Assembly: GCA_910574455.1 (NCBI GenBank)
Contig: CAJSYZ010000008.1
Span: forward strand, 3,598,707-3,662,706
From: Trichaptum fuscoviolaceum
Lineage: Eukaryota > Basidiomycota > Agaricomycetes > Hymenochaetales > Trichaptaceae
Direction: 5' to 3'
Length of the DNA stretch: 64,000 nt
Shown: piece after piece, positions 33,528 through 44,714 of the stretch
Layout of the letters: each line of letters begins with the position of its first letter
Numbering within the stretch: position 1 is the first letter of the stretch
Program-made: the position numbers and the translations under genes
The notes under the pieces: generated by a model
What the model saw: only the letters and a program-made list of their open reading frames with translations
What the model was told of the DNA's origin: nothing
Databases searched by the model: none

Positions 33528-35211
33528 GTCCATACTGAAGGGGGACTGTGAGTCTGTGCGACTTAATAATCTTGAGAGCTCTATACATGTCACTTTCGTT
33601 GGACTTTTTCGCTTCAATAAATATTTGTGCCGCACCGTTGATGAGCGATAATGCTGTTGATGTGGGAGTGAAAGCACCACAAAAGTGAAGGATACGAATG
33701 TTGAAGTCATCCCGTCAAGCACCAGGCAATTACTAATGAGATTAGTCAAGATATGTACGTTCACCGCTGATGTGCATACCAAGTGTAAACCATCCATCAG
33801 CTTCAAGTTGAGCACTGCAAAAGTCTTATGCCAGTGGCGGCAGCATCAGACCGGCCTACAGATTTTAACATGCAGGTTCCGCGCGCGGTAAATGGTAAAT
33901 CGATCGATTTACTGCCCATAGTGAGCATTACCGCGAGTACTTCCGCGCAGTTCCTCCCACTTTCCCACGTCTCCCTCTCATCTTCGGAAAGGTTCTACGG
34001 GTTATTGTAACTTTTAAAAATACAAAAAAATACGTACACGGTTCCATGGGTGTATGATACAAGATATTTTTTTTTCAGTATTATTCCGAATTTACTGGAA
34101 TAAAACATGTCAAAGAGGCATACAGTTAGAAACAAGAAGGGCGGTAATCTGTATGGTAGGCGCGGTAAATGTCCGCGGTAGTTGAATGGAAGAGCGGTAA
34201 AGTTCGTGAAATAGCGCGGAAGTCATGGTAAAATCAACGGTAGGCATGGTAAAATCAACGGTAGGCATGGTAAAATCAACGGTAATGGCGCGGAAGTGCG
34301 CGTTAAAATCGATGGTAAAGCGCGGTAAAGTCGGCGGTAATGGCCTGAGTGATACCTGTGAATATGTAGAAAATGTGCAGCTCCATATCATTGTATTCAG
34401 TCTCTAATTAACTCTTGTATTATAGGACAATACTCAAAGTGTTCCGGAGTTTTAGTCTTTTTTGTTTTGTTTTCTCCATAACTCAACAAATAATTGGCGC
34501 GTACAGAAGCTAAGAATATGCATGAAAAGATCTTGATTAGTAGCTTCCGTCGATATGAACTTCATTATTTAAAACAGAGAATTCACGGAGCTATTGGTGT
34601 TCGAACTTCCAATTAGTTTCCACGTTCGGACATTAATAACTCTGTCAATTCTCTGCTTTAAATTTTGAAACTTGTATCAACGGAAGCTACTAATTAAGAT
34701 CTTTCGATGCATATTCTTAACTTCTGTACGCGCCAACTATTTGTTGCGTTATGGAGAAAACAAGAAAAAAGTCTAAAACATTGGAACACTATTTTGAGTC
34801 ATGTACTACTATTAGTAGTATAACCACAATTATATTTTGTTTGCTATAAACCATTTGTTTGCACTATCTAATTCTTCACTTCCACAAAGTAGTCTAAGAT
34901 AGCTGTACGGTAATGTGGAAGGCACTGCACGGTAATGGCGCTGAAGTGCGCGGTAAAATTGACGGAACTGCATGGTAATTCCCGCGGTACCGCGCGGTAC
35001 TGCGCGGTACTAGCACGGCAGTCTCCGAGTCCTACCCAGACCCTCCCACGGTTCGGAAGAGGCCGAAGCCTCAGGGTCCACACCAGGAAAACTACTTTCT
35101 GCTGAAAGTGACTTAAGCGTCACTTAAAGGTCCTGAGAGACTGAAGTCTTAAATAAGGCAAGCTTCACTTATTCATGCATGTCCTCCCATTATAGCCTCG
35201 TGACCAGGCCA
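33528..35211. repeat. Non-coding repeat block rich in GGTAA words
   Basis: From about 33880 to 34350 and again 34905-35010 the plus strand is filled with GGTAA/GGTAAA words separated by CGCGG-type spacers (for example GCGCGGTAAAGTCGGCGGTA). A perfect 18-bp palindrome GTAAATCGATCGATTTAC lies at 33895-33912. Three copies of a 21-bp unit CATGGTAAAATCAACGGTAG occur at 34224-34286. The foldback 34428-34803 separates the two blocks. No gene is seen. Confidence 0.6.
34428..34803. repeat. Foldback / MITE-like imperfect palindrome, 376 bp
   Basis: Left arm 34428-34606 and right arm 34623-34803 are inverted copies (for example GGCGCGTACAGAAGCTAAGA on the left against TCTTAACTTCTGTACGCGCC on the right, and TAGTAGCTTCCGT against ACGGAAGCTACTA). 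The centre is CGAAC..GTTCG around a 16-nt loop. Arms are about 80% complementary by eye. No coding capacity. Confidence 0.7.
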
Positions 35212-35657
35212 GGCGTAGAACATTCAACAATGCCGGACACATTACATCTTATGCCCCCCTTCGTGTCAAACTCGGAAATGCCCACTATGCTATGCGATTC
35301 TATGTTACCACCCTTGGAAAAGAGAACTTCATTTTCGGACTACCATGGTTCAAGAAATACCAACCCAAAATCGACTGGGAAACTGGATCAATACAGCTCA
35401 ATCGCGTTAATATCTCAACACAACTTGCGCAACAAGCTCGAAAAGGACTCCAACCCGCTAAACCACTTACTGCCTTGGTACCCCATCAATACCACCAATT
35501 CCTATCCCTTTTTGACGAAGAAAAAGCACATCGCTTTCCTCCAAGTCGCCCATATGACCATGCAATAGATCTCAAACCCGACTTTATTCCTAAACGACAT
35601 TCTCCTTATCCACTCTCACTTCCGCAATAGGCTGCTCTCGATGCCTTCATCGATGAG
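35212..35657 (+). pseudogene. Chromovirus protease fragment (partial copy of 47747-48187)
   Basis: This is nearly identical to 47747-48187. It encodes NNAGHITSYAPLRVKLGNAH through KYQPKIDWETGS up to the in-frame TAG (35627) and ends with ATGAG at the LTR-like insertion. The catalytic DTGA part of the protease is missing because homology begins at GAACATTCAAC. It is a broken transposon fragment. Confidence 0.8.
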
Positions 35658-38121
35658 TGTCGGGATCCCCCAGGACCCCAACATGTCTAAGGCAATCCCG
35701 AACAGAACCCGGTATACTGAAACCCGAAATCGCGACCTGGGCTAGATCCCGAAAGGATCCCCCGCTCTCTGATCCCAGAAGAACCTCTGCTTCGCCATGC
35801 ATTCTCCTGCTAAGAGTTCCGCCCCGCTACGACCTCCTCGCCCCTGCTTGTCCGCGCCCACGTCTCCTCGTCAGTCCCCCGCCTCGTCCCTGTGTCTCGA
35901 TCCATCCCTAGCCCGCCTCGTCGTTCCCCCGACTCTAGGAGGATCCCCCGCTCGCTCCCCGCTCCCGTCATGCTCTGTTCCCCGCTACAGCGAACCCCGT
36001 ACCTCGCCATAGTCCCGAAGTCACTCACCATAGCCACAGCCATAGCCATAGCCTGCCACAGCCATAGCCATAGCCATAGCTATCCCAGACCTCGTAGGTT
36101 CTCGACTATGCCCGGATACCCGATCCCGGCCTCGCGTCCACAGTCATGAAGTGCAGTTAGGAGATTGATCCACTGCGTCCAAAGCCGACCTCTGTCTGGC
36201 CTTGAGTAAGCCAACACGACAGCGGTCAAGGATTGCTGTCCCGCAATCCTGCCCGGTCACGAACCCTGCCCTGCGCTCGTCCTGCCACGGTGCCCTAGCT
36301 AACCCCTTCGACATCCTGTGCCTCTCGACCTGCCTTTGTTCGTCCACAGCCTGCCCCGCCAGGAATCCCGCCTCGCCACGAACGCTGTCAAGCGTCCTCT
36401 CTGACAATCCCGCAACCCACGCTCGTTCCCGGTTGGAGTCCCGTCAAGACTCCCCCACTCGTCCAGATTGGAATCCCGCTCCTTTTCCCCCGCACGATCC
36501 CAGTCGAAAACCCGCTCGTTTCCCGCCTCGCGTCCCGTCTCGAATCCCTGCGCAAATCCCCCGCAGGATTCCCGCCTTCTATCCCGCCGCGACTCCCATC
36601 GCAACCCCAGCTAAGTTCCCGCCCTGATTCTCGAAAGATTCCCGCTACGATTCCCGGTCGAACCCTGTATCGATTCCCGGTAGAAACCCGAACTCGATTC
36701 CCAGTCGAAACCCGAACTCGAAACCCGGTCGAAACCCGAACTCGATTCCCAGTCGAAACCCGAACTCGAAACCCGGTCGAAACCCGAACCAGATTCCCTG
36801 CAGGATCCCGTCGCGAATCGCGCGAGTTTCCCGTCGTCCAAGGGAAACCCCTTAGCTTCCCCGCTCCTCGATGCTAACCTCGTCTTGAGATAGCCCCAGG
36901 TGATTGGCCTGGCCACGCACGTGCCAGCCAACTAGTCTCGTTAGTAGCGTCCTGTCCCGGCCCGTAGACCAGATTCCCGCCACCCCGTGTGCGGGATTGA
37001 TCTCATGGTCCGCGAGGACTCGAACCTCGTCCTTAGTCGCCCTGCCCCGCGCGCGCCTCGCAATTAGGCTTCGTTACGACATCGAAGCACCGGCTTCTTC
37101 GAAGTTGGTCCCTGTCGATCTCCCGCGACCCTGATCCACGCCAGAAGTTGCCTGCAACTTATCCCGAGACGATGTATGCATTACATCCGCCCCCCACGCT
37201 CGTTACCCCGCTGCCTGTGCGCCAGCTTGATACCTCGCGCACAATTACATTCCTTTAGTTCTCTTTGTTTCACTTGACCATGCTTCACGCTCGTTCCCTT
37301 AGATCTTGCCCAGATGTTCCCGCACCGAATCCCGAATCCCGGATTCACGTCACTGTATGCGCGGCCTTCGCCCGCAAGATTGTGTAACTAGCTAGTTGCG
37401 CGCTTGTGCATGCCCGTTCCCTGTAGATTCTGCCCAGTAGATAAATACCTGTCGCCACCGTAAGGAGCACTCACTTTTGTCCTCTTGTCGAGTGCTTCCT
37501 TAGGTGTGTTTCTGTCTTGTCTCTAGTGTAGTTTTACAATGCTGACTTGTCGAGTGCTTCCTTAGGGAACCTCCTCCTGATACAGAAGTGTTGCCTTGAG
37601 ATCCCGGTTATCCTGAGCTCTCTGCTCCCGTCCTGAGCACGCCTGCTCTCTGGCTCTCTTGTCTCTGTCTTGTCCCGGATCCCGCTCTGCAAATCCCGCT
37701 CTGAGTCCTGCCCAGAATCCCGCTCTGAGATTCCCGCCAGAATCCCGCTCTGCGATTCCCGCCAAAGCCCCGAACGATTCCCGCTCTGCGATCCCCGCAC
37801 GAATCCAGATTCCCGCACGAATCCAGATTCCCGCGCGAATCCAGATTCCCGCCAGAATCCCGCTTGGCATTTCCCCGCGTCTCGACTCTGTCTCCCCGCG
37901 CCTCGACTCTGCCTTCCCAGCCTCGACTCTGACTCCGTCCCGTCCTCGCCTTGAGCCCCCTTGCGTCTCGCCCCCGCAGCCCCGCTTCCCGCGCGACTCC
38001 GTTGGCGTTGTAGCGTCCTTAACGGTTCCCTACGCCTTCTCAGCTGCCGCGCGCCCTCCCAGGCCTTGCCCCGGAAGCCGCTAACGCGCCACGGCCCCCA
38101 GGTTCCCCCCAGGTCGTAACA
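35658..38121. mobile_element. Large LTR-like insertion, copy 1 (2464 bp), mismatched flanks
   Basis: It starts TGTCGGGATCCCCCAGGACC and ends CCCCCCAGGTCGTAACA (TG..CA). It matches 48188-50586 along its whole length apart from differences in tandem-repeat number (36660-36800, 37680-37860). It is C-rich on the plus strand with no long open frame. A TATA-like GATAAATA at 37439 followed by a transcript-start-like region fits an LTR promoter. The left flank is ATGAG but the right flank is CTGTT, so there is no target duplication. Confidence 0.6.
37439..37446 (+). promoter_or_regulatory. TATA-like element in the 2.4-kb LTR
   Basis: GATAAATA, about 680 bp before the LTR end, is conserved in the second copy (about 49911-49918). 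Position and surroundings fit an LTR core promoter; strength unknown. Confidence 0.3.
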
Positions 38122-38922
38122 CTGTTATCAATTCGACACATACAGTTTCACCAAGTACTGTGACGATACAGTTTGGTCCATCACAAAAACTGCCAGTCTA
38201 ATCGTCCAACCTGACTCTATCTTCTTCATCTACCACACCAACCCCAACGCATTCTTCTATCTAGAAGAGTTTCTTCCCGATCGAATCCGACTAGTCCATA
38301 TCTGTGGAGACGATTGCCGACTTCTACGCATACACTACACACTACCACAATCGTGGCGGACACCCTATCACTTCCAGCCCTTGACGATCCCATCTACTCA
38401 ACCAGAGACCTCATCCAAAACCGATTCCTCGCCTTTGCCGAAGAGTTCGACGACATCCTAAACCAAATCCGAACTATACTCAACGACCGGTATTACAATT
38501 ACACCCAAACAGTTGGATACCTGCAGTACTCACGCAACAACCACCAACCTTGGATCTTCAAATACGGACTCCTCTGGAACCACACTCGATTATTCATCCC
38601 TCGAGAAACTCACCTACGCCGATTCTTCATAAACTACGTCCATTTTGACAATCACGGAGAACAACTTCATCGCACCGAAGCTGAAACTGTTCGCTTTGTA
38701 ACCCGACATTTCTGTTGGAATAGTATCAGCAAAGACGTCAACCACTACATCTATCAGTGTAGTTGCCAACACCACCAACCCACTCCGCAAAACGTAGTTC
38801 ACAACTATCTTGCACCAGCAATTGACCCCCCGGAAGATTCACCCCACATTGCTAGTGTTACGGACTACACCCTTACAAACTACGATTCAGACAGTTACGG
38901 ATATCAATCCGGAACCGATTAA
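38122..38922 (+). pseudogene. 5' ORF of outer chromovirus with integrase-type HHCC module, truncated
   Basis: Coding text starts directly at the LTR edge (CYQFDTYSFTKYCDDTVW, frame 2, stopping near 38461) and continues in another frame from about 38300 to 38922. The second part has GLLWNHTRLFIPRETHLRRF, then HFDNHGEQLHR, RHFCWNSISKDVNHYIY and QCSCQHH. That is the order of an integrase H2C2 zinc-binding module (H..H..W..C.C), but no DDE core follows. The frame change and the missing 5' end make it non-functional as it stands. It precedes gag and no 5' LTR of the outer element is visible. Confidence 0.45.
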
Positions 38923-38929
38923 TCACCAC

Positions 38930-40292
38930 GGCGAACAAAGGCAAACAGACGGTTCGAAACACAGCCTCATCTTCTACAACAGGCAAAACCAACAAAGAAA
39001 CCACTTCGAAAACCACGGAAGAACCAATACCTACACAGACTACTGTTCCTCAGTATCCAGACGCTCCACCACCACACAATTTACTCTTCTTTGACACCGA
39101 AAAGAATTTCTTTTACTATAAGATCGGTAACAAAACTTATCAATCGTGGTCATATAATCAAATACTACAACGGTGGACCCCAATCGAAGCAAACTCTGCT
39201 GAGGAAGCTTGACAATTCTTCGTCACTCATACCCCCAACTGGGAAGACCTTGCTCGTCGAAGTCTAGCAGGAGAGTTCAAACACATCCAACCCCCACTAC
39301 CACCGTTCCCAACCACTCTTATCTTCAACGAAGCAACACAATACTTCCATCTTCCTGACGCCAACGGAGAACCTACCGAAACCCCTTGGATCTACAACCC
39401 AACTGCTGATTCCTGGGTAGTAGCTCATACCCTTGGTTCAGAACTACGAGAAATATACGAAGGTCACACTCCAAACTGGAAAGAGCTTAAAGAAGAGTAT
39501 TATCGCCGACATCCCGATCGGCTACCACAACCACCACAAGAACCCCAACCAACTTCCACTTTCGACCCTCAACCCAGCGACTACCATCGGTCTCGTTCAA
39601 ACTCACCCACTCACGGACTTCTTGATCGAAACCTCTTCAGACGATCCTCTCAATCAGGCAGCTCCGTTGCTCCAGAAACTCCTACACCCTCACGCCGAAC
39701 ACCCACACTTCCCCCTATCCCATCGAAACCATATCTCTCTTACACCCGCCCTCACATCAAACCTCTATCTATTAGTACTATGGCTACCCAAACTGTCATG
39801 GAAAATACCCGCTCAATGTTCCGACCCCCACTTGGAGAAGAAAGTATCAGTACCTTTTTCCACTTAAGACATCTCCAAGGTCGAGGCAGAGGAGGTAGAG
39901 GAGGCAGAGGAGGCCGACAAAATCCTGCATGGAGAGGATGGGGATTTGGTGAACCACCCGCAGGAGATGAAGGAGGAGGAGGAGGAGAAGGACCACCCGG
40001 AGGAAACAACAACGGAGGAGGAGGAGACGATGAAGGAGGAGGAGGAGGAGGAGGCGGAGGAGCTGGAGGTGGAGGAGCAGCAGACAATAACAATCAAGGA
40101 GATGGACCCGCACACGATCGGCCCATAACCATGGCTAAAATCCAACCTTTCGACGGAACCCAAGAAGATGCTGATCGCTTTTTACTCCAAGTCCAAATCC
40201 ATCTACGAGCCAACCGACACATCTATGACACAGATGAGCTATGCATCGAATTTGTGCTTGCCCATTGCAGTCTTCGCGGATCCCGACCCTTC
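38930..40292 (+). pseudogene. Outer chromovirus gag, 5' part (interrupted)
   Basis: The frame is open from about 38939 through LLFFDTEKNFFYYKIGNKTY, with one in-frame TGA at 39210-39212 (probably from CGA), then MATQTVMENTR at 39780. An arginine/glycine-rich stretch (39870-40090; RGRGGRGGRGGR, poly-Gly) leads into the capsid-like KIQPFDGTQEDADRFLLQ. It is cut at 40292 by the nested element; the same frame resumes at 46638. Gag packages retrotransposon RNA. Confidence 0.65.
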
Positions 40293-40868
40293 TGTTACGA
40301 CCTAGAGTGGTTCCTTCGCTTTCGAGACCCTGAATCGGACACGGACGACGATCGGACGCTATGAGCGGTGGTTCTCACTCTGAGAAGCACTTTACAAGTC
40401 AATTAAGCTATTCTACACATCAGAGCTAAAGATAAACACATCACCTGAGAAGCACTTTACAAGAGGCCAAAAGTGGAGTGCTTCGCAGGGGGATCCGCGG
40501 TTTTGATGAACAAAGGCAAAAACTATACAGTACCAAGCCACTGGACCCTGATCCGACTAGGTCCGACCTATACCGCTGACGTAAGTCGGAGTTCGGGGTC
40601 CCGCTCTAGTCGGGGTCCCGCATCGGTAGAGCGGAGGTTCGAGTCGGAGTGGCGGAAGAAAGAAAGAAAGGAGAATTGTTTGCAGGGCACTTGTCCTAGC
40701 GGCCTGCAAACATACAGGCAAGTAATCTATGCAAAAAGGAAGAGAATCGGAGTCAAAGAAAGTCCGGTTTCGGACCGGACATGTCGGGGATCCGACTCGG
40801 AGTGTGATCGTAAAAGAAAAATAAAAGAAAATAAAAGAAATAAAATAACCTGAGGCGGATTCCTGACA
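40293..40868 (-). repeat. 3' LTR of nested element
   Basis: It is 576 bp. Read on the element's strand it begins TGTCAGGAATCC and ends CGTAACA (TG..CA). It is identical to the other LTR except for one base. Confidence 0.95.
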
Positions 40869-40910
40869 TTATCCCCCTCCAAGGGCGCTCCTAAAGAGCG
40901 CGCGCGTTTG

Positions 40911-43874
40911 TTAGCGAATGGCGTCGGGGTACCGACGATAGAACTTTCGGATAACAGCGGGGGCGTGCTCCATGTCCGCGGCATCGATCCATTGGTCTTC
41001 CTCGGGTCCATAGCCTTTCCAGCGAACCAAATACTGCAGAGTCCGACCTCGACCGCTTCGGCGCGAATTAAGGACTTCGGATACTTCGTATTCGATGTCG
41101 CCGTCGACGTTTACGGGCTCTGGCGGTGTCTGGACGCGACCAGGAATAGTGTCCGGTGTATACTTCGTGAGAAGTGACACATGGAACACTGGGTGAATCC
41201 GCATAGTCGCAGGCAGCTGAAGCTCGTAATTCAAGAGTCCGATCTTCCGCAAAACCGTGTAGGGTCCGAGTCTCCGCGGATTCAGCTTGCGCGTGCCCGG
41301 TATTGCGATATTCCGTGCGTCAAGCCATACCTTGTCTCCTGGTCGGATGTCCGGCGTGTCTGCATGTCCCTGGTCGTAATACCGCTTCATCCGCTCCGCT
41401 GCGACTTCGAGAGCCGCGCGAGCGTCTTCCTGAGCCTTCTGAAGCAGGTCGAGTCGGTCGTCCGCAGCTGGAACCGTCGAAAGTCCGGCACTCGGTACGA
41501 TGGTGAACTCGGGGTCGTATCCATACAGCAGCACAAAGGGAGACACCTTGGTAGCGGAGTGCGCTCGCGTGTTGTGCGCAAACTCCGCCATGGGCAGCAA
41601 CTCCGACCAATTTTCCTGTCGGACGTCGGTAAACGCGCGGAGATACTGTTCCAACTCCTGGTTCACCCGCTCGGTCTGACCGTCCGTTTGCGGGTGGAAG
41701 GATGTCGATGTCGCGCCCTCGATCCCGAGTCGATGGAGTACCGCCTTCATAAACCGGGACACAAACTGTGTACCCCGGTCCGAAATGACTTTACGCGGCG
41801 TGCCATGGTGTTTCCAGACTTCGGACACAAACAAGTCGGCCGTCCGCGCGGAGTCAATATCCGAGGTTGTCGGTATGAAATGGGCCTGCTTGGTGAGTCG
41901 GTCTACAACCACGAAGATGGCGTCGTATTCACCGGACTGTGGCAGCTGGGTGATGAAGTCGCAAGAAATGACCTGGCACGGTCCGTCCGGTACTTCGTTG
42001 GGCTGAAGCGGACCAACCGGACGTTGCGGGATGTTCTTCGTCCGCATACAAGTGTCACAGCCCGACACGTACCGCTCGACGAATGTGGACATACCAGGCC
42101 ACCAGTAGTTCCAACTCACCAGCTCATAGGTCTTCCAACGACCCGGATGTCCGACCGGAAGCGAATCGTGGTGTAATTTGACGATATCGCGGCGGATCTC
42201 CTCGTCCTTCGGCACATAGACCTTACCCCGGTACAGCAGCAGCCCATCCTCCGTGTTCCACTCCTCCAGATCGTTCGCCAGCGCGCGCGGAGCCCCTTCC
42301 TTCACCTTCTCAATCGCCTCGACCAATTCCTCGTCAAACCTCTCGGACTCCCGAATCCTCCGCAACAACTCCGTATCCCCCTCTGCCCGGACCATCCCTC
42401 GTCGCATTGCCAACGTGTAGAAGCGGTTCGTGTCCAGCAGGACCTTGTTCGTATTGTCCGGTCCGTCAGGACGAAGATCTTCGCGCCTGGACAAGGCATC
42501 CGGCTTTCCACCGAGTCGTCCAGGACGGTGACGGATCAGAAAGTCAAAACGGCTAAGGAACAAGCTCCAGCGGGCCTGGCGTCTCGTTAGGTTTCGGGCT
42601 TCCGCAAAGAAGAGCAGGTTGCGGTGGTCCGACACAATATCAATTTTGTGCGGACTTCCTTCGAGATAGTGCCGCCACTCGTCCAAGGCTCGGACGATGG
42701 CTAGAAGCTCCTTGTCATGGATCTCATAGTTCCTCTCCGCATCGCCCAGGGACTTCGAATAGTAGGCCACTGGGTGAATGTCACCATCTGGTCCGATCTG
42801 CGAAAGTACCGCTCCGGTCGCGAAGTCCGAAGCATCACATTCGAGGATGAAGGGTTTCTCGAGGTCGGGCATCGCGAGGACCGGTGCCTCCGCAAACTTC
42901 TTCTTCAGAGCATCGAAGGACTCTTGCTGGCGGGTGGTCCAGCGCCACTGGACATCCTTCCGCAACAATTCGGTCATGGGAACCGCCAGCTTCGAGAAGT
43001 CCTTGATAAAACATCGGTAGAAGTTTGCAAACCCCAAGAAAGCCTGAATGTCCTTCACCTTTGCCGGAGTCGGCCAGTCGGCCACCGCTTCGACCTTCTT
43101 CGGATCCATCGAGATAATCCCCGAACCAATGATCATACCCAAGTACTCGATGGAGTCCTTGTGGAACTCGCACTTTTCGGGCTTACAGAACAGGTCATAC
43201 TTCTCCAAACGTCGGAGTACCTCCTTAACGTGTTCCTCGTGCTCCGACTTGTTCTCCGAAAAAATGCAGATGTCATCGAGGTAGATAATGACAATAACAT
43301 CCAGCATGTCCTTGAAGAGCTCGTTCATCATCCGCTGGAACGTAGCGGGTGCGTTCGTAAGTCCGAAAGTCATAACGGTCGGTTCGAAGTGGCCCTCCTG
43401 AGTCCGAAAAGCGGCCTTCCACTTGTCGCCTTCCTTGATGCGGATATTGTTGTATCCGGCCCGCAAGTCAAGCTTCGTGAAAACGCGGGCCTTCTTCAAG
43501 GAATCGATGAGCTCGGTGGTCAGGGGAAGCGGGTACCGATTTTTGACGGTGATTTCATTGAGTTTTCGGTAGTCGACGACCATCCGAAGCGATCCGTCCT
43601 TCTTTTTGATGAAGAAGACCGGAGCAGCGGCGGGGGACTTCGACGGTCGGATGTAACCCTTTCGAAGGTTCTCCTCAATGAACTCCTTCAAGGCTGCCCG
43701 CTCCGCCGGTGCCATAGGATAGATCTTGCTGTACGAAGGGGTCTTTCCGGGGCTCCAGGTCGATCGCATGGTCAAACGGCTTCCTCTCGGGCAACCGTTC
43801 GGCCTCTGACTTCGAAAACACCTTCGCAAACTCGCGGTACTGCGGGGGGACCATCTCCTCGAAGGACTTGTCAC
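40911..43874 (-). CDS. Nested chromovirus pol: RT, RNase H, integrase, chromodomain
   Basis: The open frame covers the C-terminal about 950 residues of Pol. RT spans roughly residues 60-230 with FTKLDLRAGYNN and YLDD at 198-201. RNase H begins FILECDASDFATGAVLS. The integrase zinc finger is HHDS..HPGRW..C..C (SGCDTCMRT), and the catalytic core has CDFITQLP, SDRGTQF and the Glu in TERVNQELEQY. The chromodomain is EVSEVLNSR then LVRWKGYGPEEDQW. Chromodomains steer integration toward methylated histones. The real frame enters from the protease frame near 43752, where a run of four G (43749-43752, plus strand) puts protease and RT one base out of register. Residues before about SPGKTPSYSK are out-of-frame noise. 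Confidence 0.9.
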   Translation of the reverse strand: MTSPSRRWSPRSTASLRRCFRSQRPNGCPRGSRLTMRSTWSPGKTPSYSKIYPMAPAERAALKEFIEENLRKGYIRPSKSPAAAPVFFIKKKDGSLRMVVDYRKLNEITVKNRYPLPLTTELIDSLKKARVFTKLDLRAGYNNIRIKEGDKWKAAFRTQEGHFEPTVMTFGLTNAPATFQRMMNELFKDMLDVIVIIYLDDICIFSENKSEHEEHVKEVLRRLEKYDLFCKPEKCEFHKDSIEYLGMIIGSGIISMDPKKVEAVADWPTPAKVKDIQAFLGFANFYRCFIKDFSKLAVPMTELLRKDVQWRWTTRQQESFDALKKKFAEAPVLAMPDLEKPFILECDASDFATGAVLSQIGPDGDIHPVAYYSKSLGDAERNYEIHDKELLAIVRALDEWRHYLEGSPHKIDIVSDHRNLLFFAEARNLTRRQARWSLFLSRFDFLIRHRPGRLGGKPDALSRREDLRPDGPDNTNKVLLDTNRFYTLAMRRGMVRAEGDTELLRRIRESERFDEELVEAIEKVKEGAPRALANDLEEWNTEDGLLLYRGKVYVPKDEEIRRDIVKLHHDSLPVGHPGRWKTYELVSWNYWWPGMSTFVERYVSGCDTCMRTKNIPQRPVGPLQPNEVPDGPCQVISCDFITQLPQSGEYDAIFVVVDRLTKQAHFIPTTSDIDSARTADLFVSEVWKHHGTPRKVISDRGTQFVSRFMKAVLHRLGIEGATSTSFHPQTDGQTERVNQELEQYLRAFTDVRQENWSELLPMAEFAHNTRAHSATKVSPFVLLYGYDPEFTIVPSAGLSTVPAADDRLDLLQKAQEDARAALEVAAERMKRYYDQGHADTPDIRPGDKVWLDARNIAIPGTRKLNPRRLGPYTVLRKIGLLNYELQLPATMRIHPVFHVSLLTKYTPDTIPGRVQTPPEPVNVDGDIEYEVSEVLNSRRSGRGRTLQYLVRWKGYGPEEDQWIDAADMEHAPAVIRKFYRRYPDAIR

Positions 43875-44714
43875 CCTCCTTCACTGCCGACTTCTCCGCA
43901 ATCGCTTGCGACCAGGTATACGAGGCCGCAACTTTATGCACAAAGTCCGGATCGTCCGCCACATAGAACTGCTCCGCATCATGGTAGATGTCCATGTACG
44001 TTTCGGAGTACCGAAATCCGGGGGGAATCTTCGCAAGGTCGTCAGACTCACTGTCCGACTCATCTGAATCATCGCCGACTTCCGCAACGCAGACTCTCGC
44101 ATGGGGCTGCGGTCGCGGTCGCATCTGTCGACTGTTCTTGCACCGCGCGGCCCGCAACTTGCAAACGGCGCGGGGTAGCGGTTGTCCGGCTTCTACGACT
44201 CTTGCCGCTTCGACGGGGCGGCATTCGTTCGGACATCGCGTAAAGCTGATGGTCTCGTCATTCCAATCAATCTCCGGGTTATGGTGGTGTAGCCAATCTA
44301 TCCCAATGATCAACGGATAGTCTCCGATGTTTGCCACTGTGGCATCGACTTCTTCTTTGTGTCCACCGATCTCCAGAGTAAGTCGGACTTGGTGTGTAAT
44401 CGGACCACTCTGGTTCAGCGAATCGTCGGCGTTGTACACCTTGATTGGTCGGTCGAGAGGACGAGTACGTAGTCCGAACTTCCGCACCAACTTCTGGTTG
44501 ATGATCACCGAAAATGCACCACAGTCTAGCAGCGCTCTCATGCTCAAAATCTTTCGGCCGTCACTTATTCTCACTGGGACATGGATGAATCGACGCAAAC
44601 TCTTGTGTATTAGCGAAGTACGATTGTACACAGAGGGATCGGACACATCATCATCTAACAGCGAAAATCGGTTCGGGGTCTTTGGCGGAACGACCGCGCG
44701 CCTAGACCCACTCA
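43753..44714 (-). CDS. Nested chromovirus aspartic protease region
   Basis: This frame is entered by -1 slippage at the gag end. It has the catalytic motif ALLDCGAFSVIIN (the usual D-T/S-G is D-C-G here), the second strand PLIIGIDWLHHHNPEIDW, and the link EEMVPPQYREFAKVFSK and HAIDLEP that normally leads into RT. DCG instead of DSG/DTG is unusual; the gypsy element at 59.2 kb has DSGASG at the same place. At about 43752 the frame diverges from RT by one base. Confidence 0.8.

Noticed and set aside
36028..36080. CATAGC/CCATAG short tandem repeats considered as a CRISPR-like array
   Set aside because: Simple microsatellite in a eukaryotic LTR; no spacers of constant length.
37011..37040. tRNA-like T-arm (GAGGTTCGAGTCCTC on the minus strand) in the 2.4-kb LTR
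   Set aside because: No D-arm, anticodon arm or matching acceptor stem could be built; probably chance or a decayed SINE/tRNA piece.
35658..38121. Open frames in the C-rich insertion (both strands, Ser/Pro/Arg repeats)
   Set aside because: Low-complexity translations of repeated GATTCCCGC words; frames differ between the two copies.
39752..40163. Proline- or serine-rich minus-strand frames
   Set aside because: They are produced by the GGA-repeat region of gag read on the opposite strand.
40473..40853. 126-codon plus-strand frame, repeated at 46237
   Set aside because: It lies wholly inside the LTRs and repeats only because the LTRs repeat.
42717..44243. 508-codon plus-strand open frame
   Set aside because: Antisense to the nested element's protease and RT; no domain in the plus-strand translation.
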